Part shown: piece by piece, positions 40,560 through 54,505 of the stretch
How the letters are laid out: each line of letters begins with the position of its first letter
Position numbering within the stretch: position 1 is the stretch's first letter
Assembly: GCA_023014365.1 (NCBI GenBank)
Contig: JAEBUN010000029.1
Span: forward strand, 124,001-188,000
Source of the DNA: Lepiota brunneoincarnata
Lineage: Eukaryota; Basidiomycota; Agaricomycetes; Agaricales; Agaricaceae
Direction of reading: 5' to 3'
Length of the DNA: 64,000 nt
The notes under the pieces: generated by a model
Databases searched by the model: none
What the model saw: the letters and a program-made list of their open reading frames with translations, nothing else
What the model was told of the DNA's origin: nothing
Program-made: the position numbers and the translations under genes

Positions 40560-43286
40560 CTATGCCTGGCTAACAGGCTCATATCCACCCCTCCTCGCAC
40601 TCCCACCAATCCCAAGCCCCATAAACAATCCCCCACTCTTCCTCCCGTTCTTCCTGCCACCTCCACTACCACCATGAGGATGTCCCTCACCTTCCCCATC
40701 CCTCTCCTCCTCCCTCTCCGTCCCCCTCCTCTTCGCCTCCCGGAACCCCTCCATCGGTACATCATACAACGTCTCATACTCAACCCCCAACTCCCTCCCC
40801 TTTGTCCAAAAGTCCTTACAATTCCCGACAATACCCAAATCAAAGGGATTAGACGCCTTGCCTGCCCTGGCAAGCCCATCCACCGCCTTCCCCTTCGTGA
40901 ATCGATCAAACCCAAGCAGATTCATCAAGAATCCAGACCCACACCCCGAACACGGCGTATGGCGATGTCGATGGTGCATATGCACCCCACCCGATCCCTC
41001 CAAAGAAGAACCAGAAGCCCCATCACCCACAAGCGCAGTGTCCTCCGTATCCAAACCCGCAATCACACCCGCACCGCTAATGCCGCCGCCGCCACCACTA
41101 CTACCGATGCCGCTGCCGGGGATATGAGACGAGCGGTGTCGGTGACCCATTTGCCCTGCGTAGCTTGCACCGCCGCGCCCACCCATGTATCCGTAGCGCC
41201 CAAGGTTGGAAACCTCGAGTGTGGTCATTTGGCGGGCTATTTGCCAGATCTGGGAAGCGAGGAGGATGATGGTCCAGGAGAGTTGGAGAGTTGCCCAAGC
41301 TGCGACGGAGACGAGGAAGGAGTCGTATGAAGTGAGGTAGCAGAGGTCCGAGGGAAGGATGCAGGAGGGGGAGATGAGGGATGGGTCTTGGGAGATGGCG
41401 ATACCAGAGAAGACTGCGGGTGTGCGCGTGAGTAGATGCGACCGCTAGATCGTTGCGACTCACATTTATAGGCAAGATAATCAAAAATAACGATACCAAA
41501 TACGAGAGTGAGCACGAAGAGCACGAATTGCCTGTGGTTGTTTGCACCGACTGAACGACTAGTGAGTACTCGATAAATGACATAAATCATTCGCCTACCG
41601 CAATTCCACACCCATGGGCAATGGCTACAAATACCATGAGAAAATCGAGTTGGAGGGGGAAAAGCGGTGCACTTACTGATCACTTCGAGCGATGCATTTA
41701 TCGCAGACCCGACAATGCTTTGAACGAAGGGGCTTACGTGCCATACATTGGATACAGAAAGTCTGTCCATTCAATCTCCCTTCCGAAGCCAAATCTTCAA
41801 TAATCTATATCATGTCGGAATTTTGGTTCTCTCTTTGCAGAGGCAGCGCTTACCGACTTGAGTTCCTCATCGTTACTGGGCTTTGGACATGTTCCGGGGT
41901 CCAGGGTGATAGCTCGGAAAAAATTGTATGAGCACAAGCCAACAGCAAGCGCAAATGACAGGTTAGCAATAGAGTGGGCTTGCGTTTCTGTAAACAATGT
42001 TAACAAACTACTGGTGCACGCGTAAACGGACGTACGGTTCACAAGACGAGTCACCCAGCAATACAAGACCCATACGATCGAACCAAATATGATACCAGCA
42101 AAGTATGGTGTCTGATTGACGCTCTCGGTATAAGAAGATTTGTTCAAGAGAACGCGAGTCACAATCTAGATTCTAGGTTAGTAGGGTACTGGTAAATACG
42201 AGCCCCCACTCACGTGGTGCATGGCGAAAAACTCGGCCAGCGCCAATAAGAGCCCCGTATACCAAGGTAGTATAGGCCATGGTCGTAAACATGAGATAAA
42301 AGAAAAATGTAGGCAATAGGAATATTGCAATTTTGGTATTGCGCTAACTGATCATGAGCAAGAGTAGCCGAGGGAGAAATTAATCACATACCTCACTGAA
42401 CGGCTTTCCTCGCTTGATACCATATTCATTCATTCCTCCCTCCTCTAGTGCGCGCTTCCAGGCACCCAGACTCTTTAAGCTCAATCGCCATGTCTCTAGG
42501 CGTCCGATCTTCTCCATCCTTCGCCATAATATCTGCCCCCTTTTCAATCAACCTCCTTATGCACACTCTATTGCCCCTCACAACAGCCCAATGCAACGGC
42601 GTCAAACCCGCATCATCCTTCAAGTTTGGGTTCGCACCATGCCTCAACAACAGGTCAACGGAAAGGGCATCACCCTGGTACGCAGCCCACATGAGCGACG
42701 TATGCCCCTGTGAGTCCCTCGAGTCCACGTTAATCGGCTGATGGAGCAGATACAGCAACGGCATTATAGAAGACGAATGTGTGACAAGGTGCAGAGAATT
42801 ATATCCCTGCGAGTCAGTGATGGTTGGATCGGCATTATGTGCAATAAGGAGCTGAATGATATAGAGGTATCCATTGCGCGCAGCCCATTGCATCGGCGTC
42901 GCGACGAGGTCACCTCCAAGAGCATCAACTTCGGCCTCTTGTTCCAGCAGGTACCTGCATGCAGCAATATGTGCGTTGATAGCTGCCCAGTGGAGCGGAG
43001 TGATATTTTGATCGTCTCGGTCTGTAGCTTTGGCTTTTCCGGACTCTATAAGCTGACGCATAAGGTTGACATCGCCACGCTGCGCTGCAACAAATATATT
43101 AGCCTAAAAGTGCACAATATCAGCACGACTCGCATCACCGTGATTAGGCTAAATATTTACCTCTGGGTCTGCCGTCGGGCCATTTGCCTGCGAGAAGGAA
43201 AGATTGGTCGCGACAGCGAACTCTGCTGTAACCGACGACGTTGAGGGCTCTGATTTTTGGCTTACTCTTGCAGTTGGGTCATCCAT
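40560..43286 (-). CDS. AKR1: AKR1-type ankyrin-repeat DHHC palmitoyltransferase (two apparent frameshifts)
   Basis: Integral Golgi/endosome enzyme that S-palmitoylates proteins. Nine exons: 43161-43286, 42392-43103, 42214-42343, 42036-42165, 41854-41987, 41677-41804, 41599-41624, 41464-41550, 40560-41413. Ankyrin repeats ([20 protein letters not shown] and others), transmembrane segments ([44 protein letters not shown]), the zinc/DHHC domain ([20 protein letters not shown], then [10 protein letters not shown] across two splice sites and [12 protein letters not shown]), and the C-terminal motif [20 protein letters not shown] followed by [11 protein letters not shown]. The catalytic DHHC Cys is intact. 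Two indels break frame: an extra base in the TTT run at 42474-42476 (ELKES where the family has [14 protein letters not shown]), and exon 3 is two bases short near 42,268. Either the gene is damaged or these are sequence errors. Confidence 0.85.
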
Positions 43287-44739
43287 CGAGGTGGAAGGGA
43301 AAAGGGAGAGGAGTTGAGCGGTGCACTGCCAACGCCGCCCACAGCTTGCCCACCTACGCTGACGTAAGCAGCATCCATCAGGGTCTGCCAGGCACCAAGA
43401 TCACCTGGTAACCCTCCGTTGAGTTACCTCTATCGTAGAGTTGTATAGTACCAATAAAAATACATATCTTGGGGCGGATTCGGGGCAGGTTACCTCGCTA
43501 ATTTATTTTGGGTCGCGGTCCCCTTCATTACACCATACCCAATTCCGACTTCCTGCCCGCCGTTTCCCGCCGATAAGCATATGTGGTCACCCAGGGTTCA
43601 GAACACATATTTTACTCCTACCTACATTTCTTCACCCCAGGGCATCTCGGAGCTTAAAGCGGCTGAAACGGTGATGCCATCTCCTTCTCCAACTTCCCAA
43701 CTGTCGTTGTTTGGCAGCCCGCCTCCTTGGCGACCCTGTTCTTGGTATATTTTGTTTTAGGCACGCTGAAGTGCTGGAGTTAAAGTACAATGGAGCATAT
43801 GCTACCGGTAAGGTTAATGAATCAAAATAAATGACACAACTCAACAAACTGGCCAGTCCACCTTTGTCACGGTACAAATAGACGGTCAGAAAGTCTCTAA
43901 AGATGACCCATCCACGGTGCCCTTCAACCAACTAGGAATGTGCAACCTCACCACCTACAACAGTGCCCCAGGTTACTGTTGCGGCTTGATTTCAAGCCTG
44001 AGAAGCAGTCTGCAGGGGCATCCAAGTAATGAAAGTACCCAAGGTTCTAAGCTCCCACTTCAGACCTAACGGAGCCCTGGTAAGTAATCGAAAACCAACC
44101 TTGACATTAAGGAGCACAAGGACTGACACAGTTGCAAGATTGTTACACAGAATCTCGAGCCGGCTTTCCTTTGCTAGCTCTCTGTGTACATACAAGCAAA
44201 AGCATTTCCCTAGTGGTATGGCCAAGACGACCCGCACGCCGCCGTGTCGAGACCCCAGAGCCAGGAATCTTGCCAAAAAAAAAAAAAACCCTCCACAACG
44301 ACCCGTGGAATATATACGCGCTGTTTTGAGAGTCAGACCGATGATGGAGGCGATACAATCCAAAGTGATGGCCAATGTCTTCACAGTGCCAATAAGGGGG
44401 TGCATCAGGTGTGCGAGGCTTGGGTGCTAGGTCAAATAGCCGTTGCTGCTGTTGTGAGGGAAGGGCTGGCTACGACGATATGCAGACAAGTGGTCCAACA
44501 GAGTCGGGATCCCGATTCGATCAGTAAAAATGTCGATCTAAGGTCATGAAAATTAGTCCAAGGTCATGGTTTGACATTCTTCCTGATTAGTACAATGGCG
44601 GTCTCGAGCCTAAGGGATTCTGGTTTAAGTTCCTGGGTGTAGAAAACCTCAACCAGGGGTACATTGACGCATCTCGATCGTGCACACCATCCCCGAGATA
44701 TATTCACTGTCCGGAAAATCCTGCATCAAAGGAGTTGAA
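43287..44739. other. AKR1 5' flank and unrecognised spacer
   Basis: No gene supported. A 14-base A-run near 44,274-44,287 is the only notable simple repeat. Short frames on both strands have no motif. Confidence 0.4.
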
Positions 44740-45045
44740 GCAGGAAAGAGCTCATGAGATCGCACTCGAGGTGCATGGAGGGGAGGAAGGGATAAATTCA
44801 TTCCTCAATTCAAATACCTCAAAGGCAAAAGTTAGCATGCGACCAGCAGGTGGCTAGATAGAATGCCAGGGAACCACGGATCAACTTTATAAAGGCAAAA
44901 CCAGCCGCACAATGGACCACTGCAGCAGATACATGGTCGCCACTCCCCTCCCGTATTTCAACTCCAAGTTATAATCGACGCAGACTTGTCGTGTCATGTA
45001 GGAGGTGTTGGGCCAAGTGAGTGCATGAGAGAACGCCCGCGTGGA
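44740..45045 (+). pseudogene. cysteine-containing F-box gene, internal fragment F5
   Basis: Translation gives ERAHEIALEVHGGEEGINSF then LNSNTSKAK, and, after a stop and shift, MDHCSRYMVATPLPYFNSKL, matching the middle to C-terminal part of F3. The F-box and Cys segment are missing. It is the outermost member of the cluster on this side. Confidence 0.65.
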
Positions 45046-48000
45046 CAAGAGGAATTCACGGACTTTCGAACGTTGATGGAGGCGAGGGTAGTGTCAGGGA
45101 GAAGTCTAGGTGGACTTGTGTGAACCAGTGAAAACATATCAGACAAAGCAATCGAATCCCAATATCCAGAAAGGAATAGTCATTCATATTCTTTATAGCA
45201 TAAGTTCGTCTCTAGGTCATTGTGAATGTTGGTAAGTAATGACCTTGGAACCCCCACCCTTTGATCCATCTACACTGTGGGGAAGGTTGGCGAGTTCAAG
45301 AGGGGAGAGTTATCTTAGAAAGTGAGAGTGAGAGTAAGAGTGAGGGTACAACCGGGTAAATATACTCACAGTAGCCACGCGACTACAGGAGACTTTATAT
45401 ACGAAAGAGGGCAAGACGAGGTCTAAGTACGGAGGAACGAAAGAAACTAAGAGGATCTATCTACACCTGTCTGGTCGGCCTTTGGATACCAAGTTAGCCC
45501 AGTGTCTATGACAGAGTGAGAGTGACTAGCAAGAGCCCCGTAACTTGCTTCCCGTAACTTCTCGGGGGAACAAGCCAGAAAAGGGCTCTTCTTCAGCGAG
45601 AGACATTTTCGTGGTTGAGTTCTAAAAAAAAACACCCGCTGAGGTCTGTTGACACACGCGCTAGAGCCATAAACCAAAATGAGCAACCCACAACCGGATA
45701 AACGTCCCGGCGCCTTCAATGTATGCGCGGATACCCTCGGTCACTTTTCAAGAGCCGTTCGTATCACCATCAAACCACAGACTCAAGTCATTTATTTCGC
45801 CCAGTTCACGCGTTGCAGTGCAACACCGAACCCACCCAAAGTATACAAAAACGGTCGTCCGGAAACGTTGGCCATTCCGCACGTTGTTGGATGAAACAAT
45901 GACGCAAACACCCTTCAGCCTTTTTCCATCCGGTAGCCGAACCGAGGATATCCCTCAATATATACAGCTTTCCTCTGGGCATAGCTTCTTATGTACATAC
46001 ATACTAGAGTGGAAGTCACCGTCAGTGGCCTATGGAAGTCGCAGCTTCTGCTTCAACGTGCTTATCGTCCACCGCTATCACCACCCTGGGTAGCAATTCC
46101 GTATAATATATATAGAGAATGCTGTGCTAGGAACGGGCTAAGAACATCAACGCAGAACCGTAAATGACATCCAATCCTCCGAGAATCTCCCATTTGTAAT
46201 ACTTTGTCTTGGCTTAGAGCGAGAGCTAACCTTCAGTGAGCATGATGTGGCGTAGAAGAAGGGGAGGGGGGGGGATGAGTACGAGCGGGCTATCGGGGGT
46301 GGAGGGTAACAATCTCTGTAGGTTGCTTCTAGTGGCTCACATCCAAAATATCCACTGGGTAGCATCACTTTACCACACCACGGCACTTACACTCAAGCTC
46401 CGTAAACCATAAACTGTTTTCCCCAAATGTGCCCATATCCCGGGTAGGGGGCTTTTGACATTCATCACGTACCAGATACCCAGATACCCCCCTGAGGGGA
46501 CTTTTTATTTTCCATGCATCACTCGTGACACAAAGGGCACACACACCAGAACGTGGCCATGTCCATCAATATAAGAAAGGAGAGAACATACATTAGGATC
46601 AGCCGTCGTACCCACGACACCTGACCAGCACTTCCCTCCAAGAAGAACGGAGATCCTTAGCCGAGAAGGGGGGGGGGGAGTGCGAAATTAGCCAGTGATT
46701 CGTTTAATTAATGGATACAGGACTTCTCAGGTATCGGAGGTTGAGCATGTTACCTTGGATTTACTCAGCAGACCCTATGATCAGGGGGGAAGGGGACCGG
46801 GAAGCGATCATAGAACGTGGTAACTGGCTGACAATCCGGCTCGTCTGATGGCAAGTCAAGTTAAAGAAACCACGCGGTTGGAGCTGGGCTAGTTGGTGGC
46901 TGAACGCTATGAACAATGAGCTTTACCCCAAGTGCATCAGGCTATGATCCGTTCTGTTTTGGAATCGACCTTGTAGGTCGGAGGCATGGGATAGCGAGAG
47001 TCCCGAATAGCAGTACCATTAAATCGATCATCCAAACGTCACTTGTGGTCAGGACATTAACATGGTCGGTCTCGTTCGCCAGTCCAGTGCATCTAAATAT
47101 GTAGAATCCAAGGAGAAGAGAGCACTTGGACGGAGGGTGAGTTTAATGTTCAGGACGTCGTTCCCGAAGTGCCGATGCGCGACTCGTGCCTAGTCTGTTC
47201 TCTCAGACCCGAGTCGCGGGAAGCTTGCTGGTTTGGGTCTGTCCTTGTGAGAACGACAACATCTTTAGAAACGTGCTTGAGCTAGTCGATGATAGTGAGG
47301 GCCAAGGATTAGACTTTTCCTCAGAACCAAGTTGTGAGATGCGACATTAGCTTTGGAAACAAGAGCGCAGTCATTCGAAGGCACGGGTTGCTCGGACCGG
47401 GGTGACAAAGACCCACCGCTCCAAACAAATGTAAGCGAAGCAAGGTAAAGAGAAGGGGCCAAAGAATTTATTTCCCACAAATTACCTCCTTCTGAGACCG
47501 CTTCTCCATCATTGAATGCAACACCGCCGGCGATCTGTAGCCCTTTCCCTGGCTTCGAGTCATTACTGTAGTCTATGTAGCAGATTCCCCTATGCGCAGA
47601 GTAAAAGGGTCAGCCCAGATACATTGACATCTTATGACAAGGGTCTGAGAAACAGGCCTGGACCGGAGCGTGTACTCTGAAAGCCGTTAGAGCGCAGTCT
47701 TTTGAAGGATAACAGACACCGAGACACACTGGTCCCTTTTATACAGGAACGTCCGGCAACCGAACCGGAGAGAAGTAAATAAGCCCGTGCCGAACTCGGC
47801 AAGTGGTTCACAAGCGCCGCGGCACGGTTCAGTTGTTTGACTGGCACAAGCACCAAAACGACGGACATCCGCCGAGCGCGACCCGCTCATCGAGTGAGTC
47901 ACTTTTTTCGGTCTGATATCCATTAATTCCAGGGAGAGCTCAGGGTCGAGTAATAGCATCGTCTAGGAGATTGTGTGATCCTGGGGTGGCGCATTTGGGC

Positions 48001-51000
48001 TTAGGGCATTTAATTCCTTGTTCTGCTTGTAAAGCTGTGCTCAGAGTTACGAACTCTCGAGACAACTTTGCTCCCTGCGGTAACCGATTGGAGTTGGTAT
48101 AGTATAACACTCTGCCTCTAGGTTTATTTCAATCCCCAAGTCACTAAGATGGGTATGGTATCATTAACCAGACAGCCGTAATGTGATGTTTCTCATTTGG
48201 AATTCCCAAGTACACACGCTTCATTTCGGGCGCGAGATAGAGATGTAATAATCATGGGGAACCCTTTGCCCAAGCCCCAAACAAGCGCCCAGAATCATCT
48301 TTTCGCCCAGCTGTAATTTCGCAAGCCATAAGTCATCATCAGAAATCATACATGTGATGCACCACCTATAGAAGATCCATTCTGAACAGGGAAGACACAA
48401 GCGGCGTATCAGAACTTCTATGGGGTACCCGTGTGTGTCGAGACGAGACGTCTGGTTCAACGCTAACTACACACTTCATAATTCTGCTCCCCCCCATAAC
48501 CGCATGAATTCTCATCAGGCCACAAGCGCTCTCTCTCATACATGAACAATGTTCCTGTGTACGTACAACGCCTCTCAGTGTGCCACACTCCCACCCAGAA
48601 AAGGTTCGGACTTGAAAACCCGATTCAAATGCGCCACTGCTTCGGTGTTATGTATAGTCCCCCAAGGAAAGCCAGGGTCCAATTCGTCCGGCATACTTAC
48701 TTAGCTCAGGTAGTAGCACAGAGCCGATAACCCTCACATGGGAACTTCGATTATCCCCTTTTTGGAACCATGCCCTTCCGAATGCCAAAAAAAAAAAAAG
48801 AAAGATGGAGCGACAAAAAAAGCGGGTGGTATTAATTATGGCGGGCCACGCGGGCGGGCCGGGTGATTCCATCGCGTCCCGCATCAAGGTGTCCCAAATC
48901 AGCTTCCGCCTCCGCCCCAGCTCCAAACCCCAGCGAAAGTGCAAGAAAAAGCAAGGGCTCAAGGATGACAAATAGCATAGGCCAGAGAGATTCCAGGACG
49001 AATAGTCGTTCAGATCTGTTTGACCTCGGATATGACCGCAGTCGGCCCCACAAATCCTGCAATTTTTTTTTTTTTGAAATTGGGTGGGTGCTCTTACTCC
49101 TGAAGCACGCTCAATCAAGGTCTAAAAACCCTCCATTCCAGGAAAAAGAAGCATACTGAACGATTCAAGCCGCCGCCGGTTGGCCCAAGTTCAGGGCCAG
49201 CCCACATCAGTAATCCGTCGGCTCTCAGTTGATGGTTTCACTTCGACATATAGTCAAGTGATTTAATAGAAACCTCCGCAGCAGTGAATATATGTAGACT
49301 GTGTGCACTCTCCTCGACAACCATTTTTCCATACCCATGCGCAGACTTTCCTCCTTTGGTGGAACCAACTCGTGGCAGTGATAACAATAGACCACCGGGA
49401 CTACATACATACATATGCTGTTGCGTTTACTTCTGTAACAGTTCGTCGCGAGTTCATCACACCGCCTCGATGATTTCAAACACAAAGCCACGCATCCGAA
49501 TCCTCGGACGTGGGGGTTGAGGCATACGAGTTCGCAAGCCCTCGTACCTGCTATGTTTAGCTCCTATTCAAAACCTAGGAGTCATATTTCATCAAACTCC
49601 GAACTTGCCATGAGAACCATCGAAAGAGCTGTTGTATCCCTGCACCCACTTAGTGAAAACCCACCCACAATGCTGTTAAAACAGGGCTTCTATGACACTG
49701 GCAGATACAGTGATGATGTAGTGCAACCCCTATAATAGTAATAATATGGCACCCGGCGTCTGCGTTGCAATGAAAGAAGAAGAATAATTAAATAAAAAAA
49801 AAACCCCCATGGAGACACACCATCACCAACTAACCCATCCAACCATTCTCCAAACCAGATTGTTCAGAAAACCAAACGACTCGCCCCTGGTCCGCCCGCC
49901 CCTCCATTCTCAATCTACACGGAAAGTGACTCAGGGGTGGGGGGGTTGGTTAGGGCGCCATCTAGGCGCCTGCAGGGGTTCACACCATCATCGAGGTCCA
50001 CTCGACTCCACTACGCCTTGAACTCGCTCCCCCTTGGCAAGAACCCATATACATTTTCCGCTCACGGTGCCTAGGGTCGCATAATAAAATCAATTCAGAA
50101 AAATCAAAACACCCGCCCCTCCGCTCTGCCGTAACTTCAGATGCACCGCCAATGCTGCGCAGGTTCAATCTGACCCCAACTTGTTTTTCGTTTTTTTGTT
50201 TCAAGAATCGAATAATATAAGTTAGCTACAATTACAACAGCTATGATAACTACAAGATACATAAGCATTTAAATTACATTTGTTACCAACAGAAAAGCAA
50301 CAACACACGAAAAGTCAGAAAGTAGTGAGTCGCTAATCCGCCAACGGATCAAGCTCTAAAAACATCTACCAACCATGCAACGAGGCAACCCTCAAAAAGA
50401 AAAAGCACCCAACAAGAAGCCAAATCAAAAATATGAATATTGAGCGATGTATGTATGATTGTATGTTACTTGCATTGGATGTAAAGAAAATTGCTTATGG
50501 GTCTGAATCCGCGCAGACCTTCGCGTCGGTACTGATACGGGGATATGTTCGACAGAGAGACAAGAGAAAATGGACGAAAAAAAAACAAAAAAAACGCGGC
50601 GAGTTTGGCGATGGGACTGGTAAAGGGTATACCAATCTTTTGTGTTTGTAGAGGGTCACATGCGAAGCGAGCGGGAGGACCGAGCAGTTGAATGGCAGGG
50701 TACGATGCTGTGTGTTGAGCAAGATGGAAAACCTGATGGAGAGTGGAACCGGTTGATGTGTGCGAGGAGGACCGGGGTAGAGTCGTTATCGTATCGGGTC
50801 GTTGGTTTCTTGTCGAAAAGGAAAGGAAGAATGTAAAAAGAAAAGGAAGTCGCAGAGGGTGATGAGTATATGTGAATGAAAGCCGAGCTAAATGCGTGAA
50901 TGTGTGAAAAAGAGAAGCAAAGAAGCTACAGTGGATGAGCAATGTGGATGATGCAATGAGAAATGAATGACACTGCGCAAACGGAGAACTGGATGGAAGA

Positions 51001-51408
51001 GACACCGCGGCATGGGGAACAGACTGAAGGAATGGAAACCCGGAGGAACGAAAAAAAAGAACGACGGGTAAATGGTGAGAACGTTGTAGACGTGGGTGCA
51101 ATGAACAGAGCCAGAAGAGATGCAATGCAACAGGTCTTTGAACTTCTACGACAACAAGGACAAAAAAAAAATGCAGGGAGGGCGGCTTGCGGTCATGAAA
51201 GTCGGAACGGTGAGACATGAGGGGATGAGGTAAAAGTAAAGAGTAACAGCAGCGACAGCGATGACGACGCAAAATACAACCAACAATTGATAACTGACAA
51301 AAAATAGAAAACCACCAGCACCGGTCGCAGTGGGTGCAAAAAACCCGAAACCCGATTTTCTTCGCAAAAGAAAAAGGATAGGAAAAAAAAAAGGTTGATC
51401 TAATCCCT
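45046..51408. other. long stretch without a recognisable gene
   Basis: 6.4 kb with no frame above about 160 codons that carries a known motif, and no paralogue in the window. It holds simple tracts (GAGAGTGAGAGTAAGAG-like near 45,310-45,345, G-runs at 46,268 and 46,669, A/T-runs near 48,786 and 49,064). The 50,160-51,400 part is purine-rich on the plus strand and is probably the 3' UTR and downstream region of the GATA gene. Degraded transposons cannot be excluded by eye. Confidence 0.4.
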
Positions 51409-54400
51409 TTACACGACAATTGCGCTCCCCCCAGCAGGGCTATCTTCTTGCAACGCCATAGGAGGATGTAGGTAAGCCGAAAACAGGCTATCATCATCGG
51501 GCACACCGGTAAGACTCATCGGGGGGTGCAAGTAATCCATTGGGCTATCCTCTACTCCACTCCCGCTCCCCGCACTCCCCGGCGAATCCGGGGCGCATGC
51601 GCCTTTGTTCGTAATCGAGGTGTTATTCGCCACCGACGACTGCGGGAGCATAGGCGGGTGGAATCCCAGATGTGGCGAGGACGTGTGCTCATCAGCCTGT
51701 GGCATCATGGGTGGGTGCCAAAATGTGTTCCCAGACCCGCGAAGCGCAGGTCCAGTGGAGCTGGCATTCCCACCGGCGCCTCCGTTTGGCCCATTTCCTG
51801 CCGAAGTCGAGTAAGTGCCAAAGGAGAACTCCATCGAGGACCTCTGAGAAAGTGAAGTCGCGGGGGATGAGGGGGAATAACTCTCGTATGATGAATAAGA
51901 AACTGCAGAGGAAGGTGGTTCTGATGCTGAATCCGTGCTCATCCTTCTTCGCTTGGAGGACCGGGGGCTCAAAAGGGGCAAGTCCATCTCGGAGATACCG
52001 CTAGCGTTGGCGCCATTAAGGCCCCCATTTGCATTGCTGTTCCCACTACCAGCGGAGGCGGCATCTACCATCGCTGTGCTGCTGTAGCCAGCAAGATTGT
52101 CAGAAGTAGCAGTATTAGCACCTGCGGCTGCGGCCTGCGCATGCGCAGTGTACATTTGTAGCAGATAATCGGGGTGGTATGGACCGGGGAACTGGAATTG
52201 GAAGGTGTTCTGGAAGAGATTCAAAGTGTTTTGGTCTGGGCCCAAAGCGCCCACAAGCTCGGACTGAGTGCCGAACGTGTCGCCAAGATGATCTTGCGTG
52301 AACTCGTAGGTCATCTGGGTGGTAGAATCGGGTGCAAGAGTGGGGGAGGGGTCACGAGTGGGAGAGGCGCGGCGGCTGACGCCCGGGCTCGCGGAAGGAG
52401 TGTCCTCGACGCCATTGTTAACACCGCTTCCGCTTCGTCTGGCATCATGACGGGAGCGCTTGCGGATGACATCCGACTTCATGGAAATAGGACGGGCAGA
52501 TCCGTGTAATTTATAGTACAACCCACAACTGTAGAACGTTCCGGTCGGTATATGGAAGGACAAAAGCATACAGTCAAAAACACTTACGCGTTACAAACGG
52601 TCTTACCCTCGTCGTCCTTTCTCCAGAGGGGGGTAGCAGTAGTGTGGCAGTTGTAGCACTGTGCTGTTTGGGCTACCGGCACGTTCGCATTCGTTGATCG
52701 ACCCCGAGATCCGATAGAAGAACACTCACCCATGACGTCGACGGGATCCTGCCGTGGTGCGGCTTGTGTCCTGCCCTCGCCGTGGTTATTACGCATACTC
52801 TTCGGACGAGGACGCTTGTGTAGCTTGCAGTACAAGCCGCACGCATTGCAGTTTAACTCGTCGTTCAACCCTCGACGCCAAAGGGGAGTATGAGTAGCAC
52901 CGCAGTTGGAACACTCGGCTTTGACCCCGCCTGGAGCACTGTTTCCTCCGCTACCTCTGAGAACAGAAGGATTGAGGGATGTAGCGGTGGCGCCAGGCCC
53001 AGAAGAGCGGTTGTTAGAGCCGGTCTGAGTCCTGACAGTGAGTATAGGGCGAGTGCTGGGAGTATTAGAGCGGTGGGTGGTTGTCGTAGTGAGGAGGGGG
53101 TTGAGTTTGGAAGGGGCTACTGTCTCTGGGAGAGTTATCTCCTTAGCTGTCTGCAATTGAGGGGTGATGATGTTCTTGAGGGCGCGACCTGGAGAGGTGC
53201 CGCTGTCACTCTCGCTATCACTGTCACTATCGTCGCGGACAGCAAAGGAGAATCTGCGAGTTTTCCTCTTGTTGGTTGAAGAGGTTACGGGTTGGACGGT
53301 CTTCATAATGACGTCCTGTTGTTGTTGTTGTTGTGGTGGTGGTGGTGGTTGCGGCTCTTGCTGGCTGTCACTTTCGTGATGATCGAGAGTAGATGCGACA
53401 GGACTATCGACGCCGCTGAGGATTTCATCGAGGGGGAGCTCGATAGTCGGCCGGGAAATGGAGAAAGTGTCGTTGGTAAGATTTGAGGGGTTGAGCCCTT
53501 CGCCGTAATTCATGCGGGTCGTGAGAGTGGGAGCAGGGAAAAGTAATGCAGATGGACCAAAACCCGAGTTGAAGATGGAGTCGAACTTGAGTGATTGAGT
53601 AGGCTGGGAAACGTGAGAAGGCCGGGAGTGAGATGTTGTCGTTGAAGAGGGAGGATAAATAGACCCGGAACCTCTGTGTCCGTGGTCAGCGGCAAGAGAG
53701 TCCCTGTCGCTGTGACCATCGTCACCAATGACCATGTCATCGCAGTGGGAAGTGGTAGCGGAGAGTGCAGTGAAGGATTGGGTGGCATGGGTCGAGGCTT
53801 CATCAGCCAAGGCACGAGCAGCGGCGCGAGTGCGCTTGGCAAACTCAGGAGAAGGTTTGAGGTCAGGCTTCTTGACAGGTAGATTAGCGCCAGGGATGAG
53901 AGGCTGGTCGACACTGAAGGTGAATTGCATGCGCTTGATGGTGCCGGGCTTGGAATTCTGCTCGCGATAGCGCTCTTTTTCGGCAGCTCGCTGGCGGATC
54001 ATGTCGGTGGAGGTGGTGCGCCTGAAGTCGGGAGCCTCGAGCTCTTCAATACTCCTGCATCACGGAGTCAGGGAACTATAGCTGTTGAAAAAGAGACGCC
54101 GGCTGACCGTCCTTTCTCCTTATCGAGCTTGTCGCCCATACACTTGGAAAGCTTCTTGAATTCGCGCTTGGACTTGGCGTTATCGGTGTCGACCATGAGG
54201 TTCTGGAGATGCCATAACCTCCAACTCAAGTTCTCGAGTCTTTGGCCTTGCTCGAGGTAGCTGGCTACCTTTGTGCAGACCTGAAGGGGGGGAGGGGCGT
54301 GGGACGGACGGAGGAGTGAGCGAGGGAAGGAAGGATGGAGTGGAGACAAAGACAGACCTTCCAGGTCTTTGTTAAAGACTCTGTGTCATTGAGGTTGCTG

Positions 54401-54505
54401 AAAGCGACAAAAGACTTGTTTCCCTGGTGAGATGTAAGAGAGAGAGGAGGAGGAGCGAAAAGAGAGGATACAGACTTTGAACTTGAGATTGAGGATAGAG
54501 GGCAT
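51409..54505 (-). CDS. GATA-type transcription factor with two zinc fingers (951 aa)
   Basis: Nuclear DNA-binding regulator recognising GATA sites. Exons 54476-54505, 54358-54423, 54108-54280, 52588-54054 and 51409-52528 join in frame. Residues ~10-60 match the N-terminal domain common in fungal GATA factors (DUF1752-like): ESLTKTWKVCTKVASYLEQG then LENLSWRLWHLQNLMV. Middle: long Ser/Pro/Gln-rich region. First finger CSNCGATHTPLWRRG then CNACGLYCKLHKRPRPKSMR; second finger CYNCHTTATPLWRKD then CNACGLYYKLHGSARPISMK, with an intron inside it and a basic tail (VIRKRSRHDARRSG). Both fingers keep all four Cys. The fingers are about 50 residues apart, without the Cys-rich linker of siderophore repressors, so I do not assign it to the SREA/Urbs1 group. 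The C-terminal third carries repeated HPPM motifs (LHPPMSL, LHPPMAL, FHPPMLP, WHPPMMP). Confidence 0.9.

Noticed and set aside
49980..51220. Several frames of 70-90 codons and part of a 346-codon minus-strand frame (50466-51506) downstream of the GATA stop
   Set aside because: Low-complexity Ser/Phe/Leu-rich translations of a purine-rich strand; better explained as the GATA 3' UTR and flank.
45046..51408. Possible LTR retrotransposon remnants
   Set aside because: I found no reverse transcriptase, integrase or protease motif and no paired long terminal repeats by eye.
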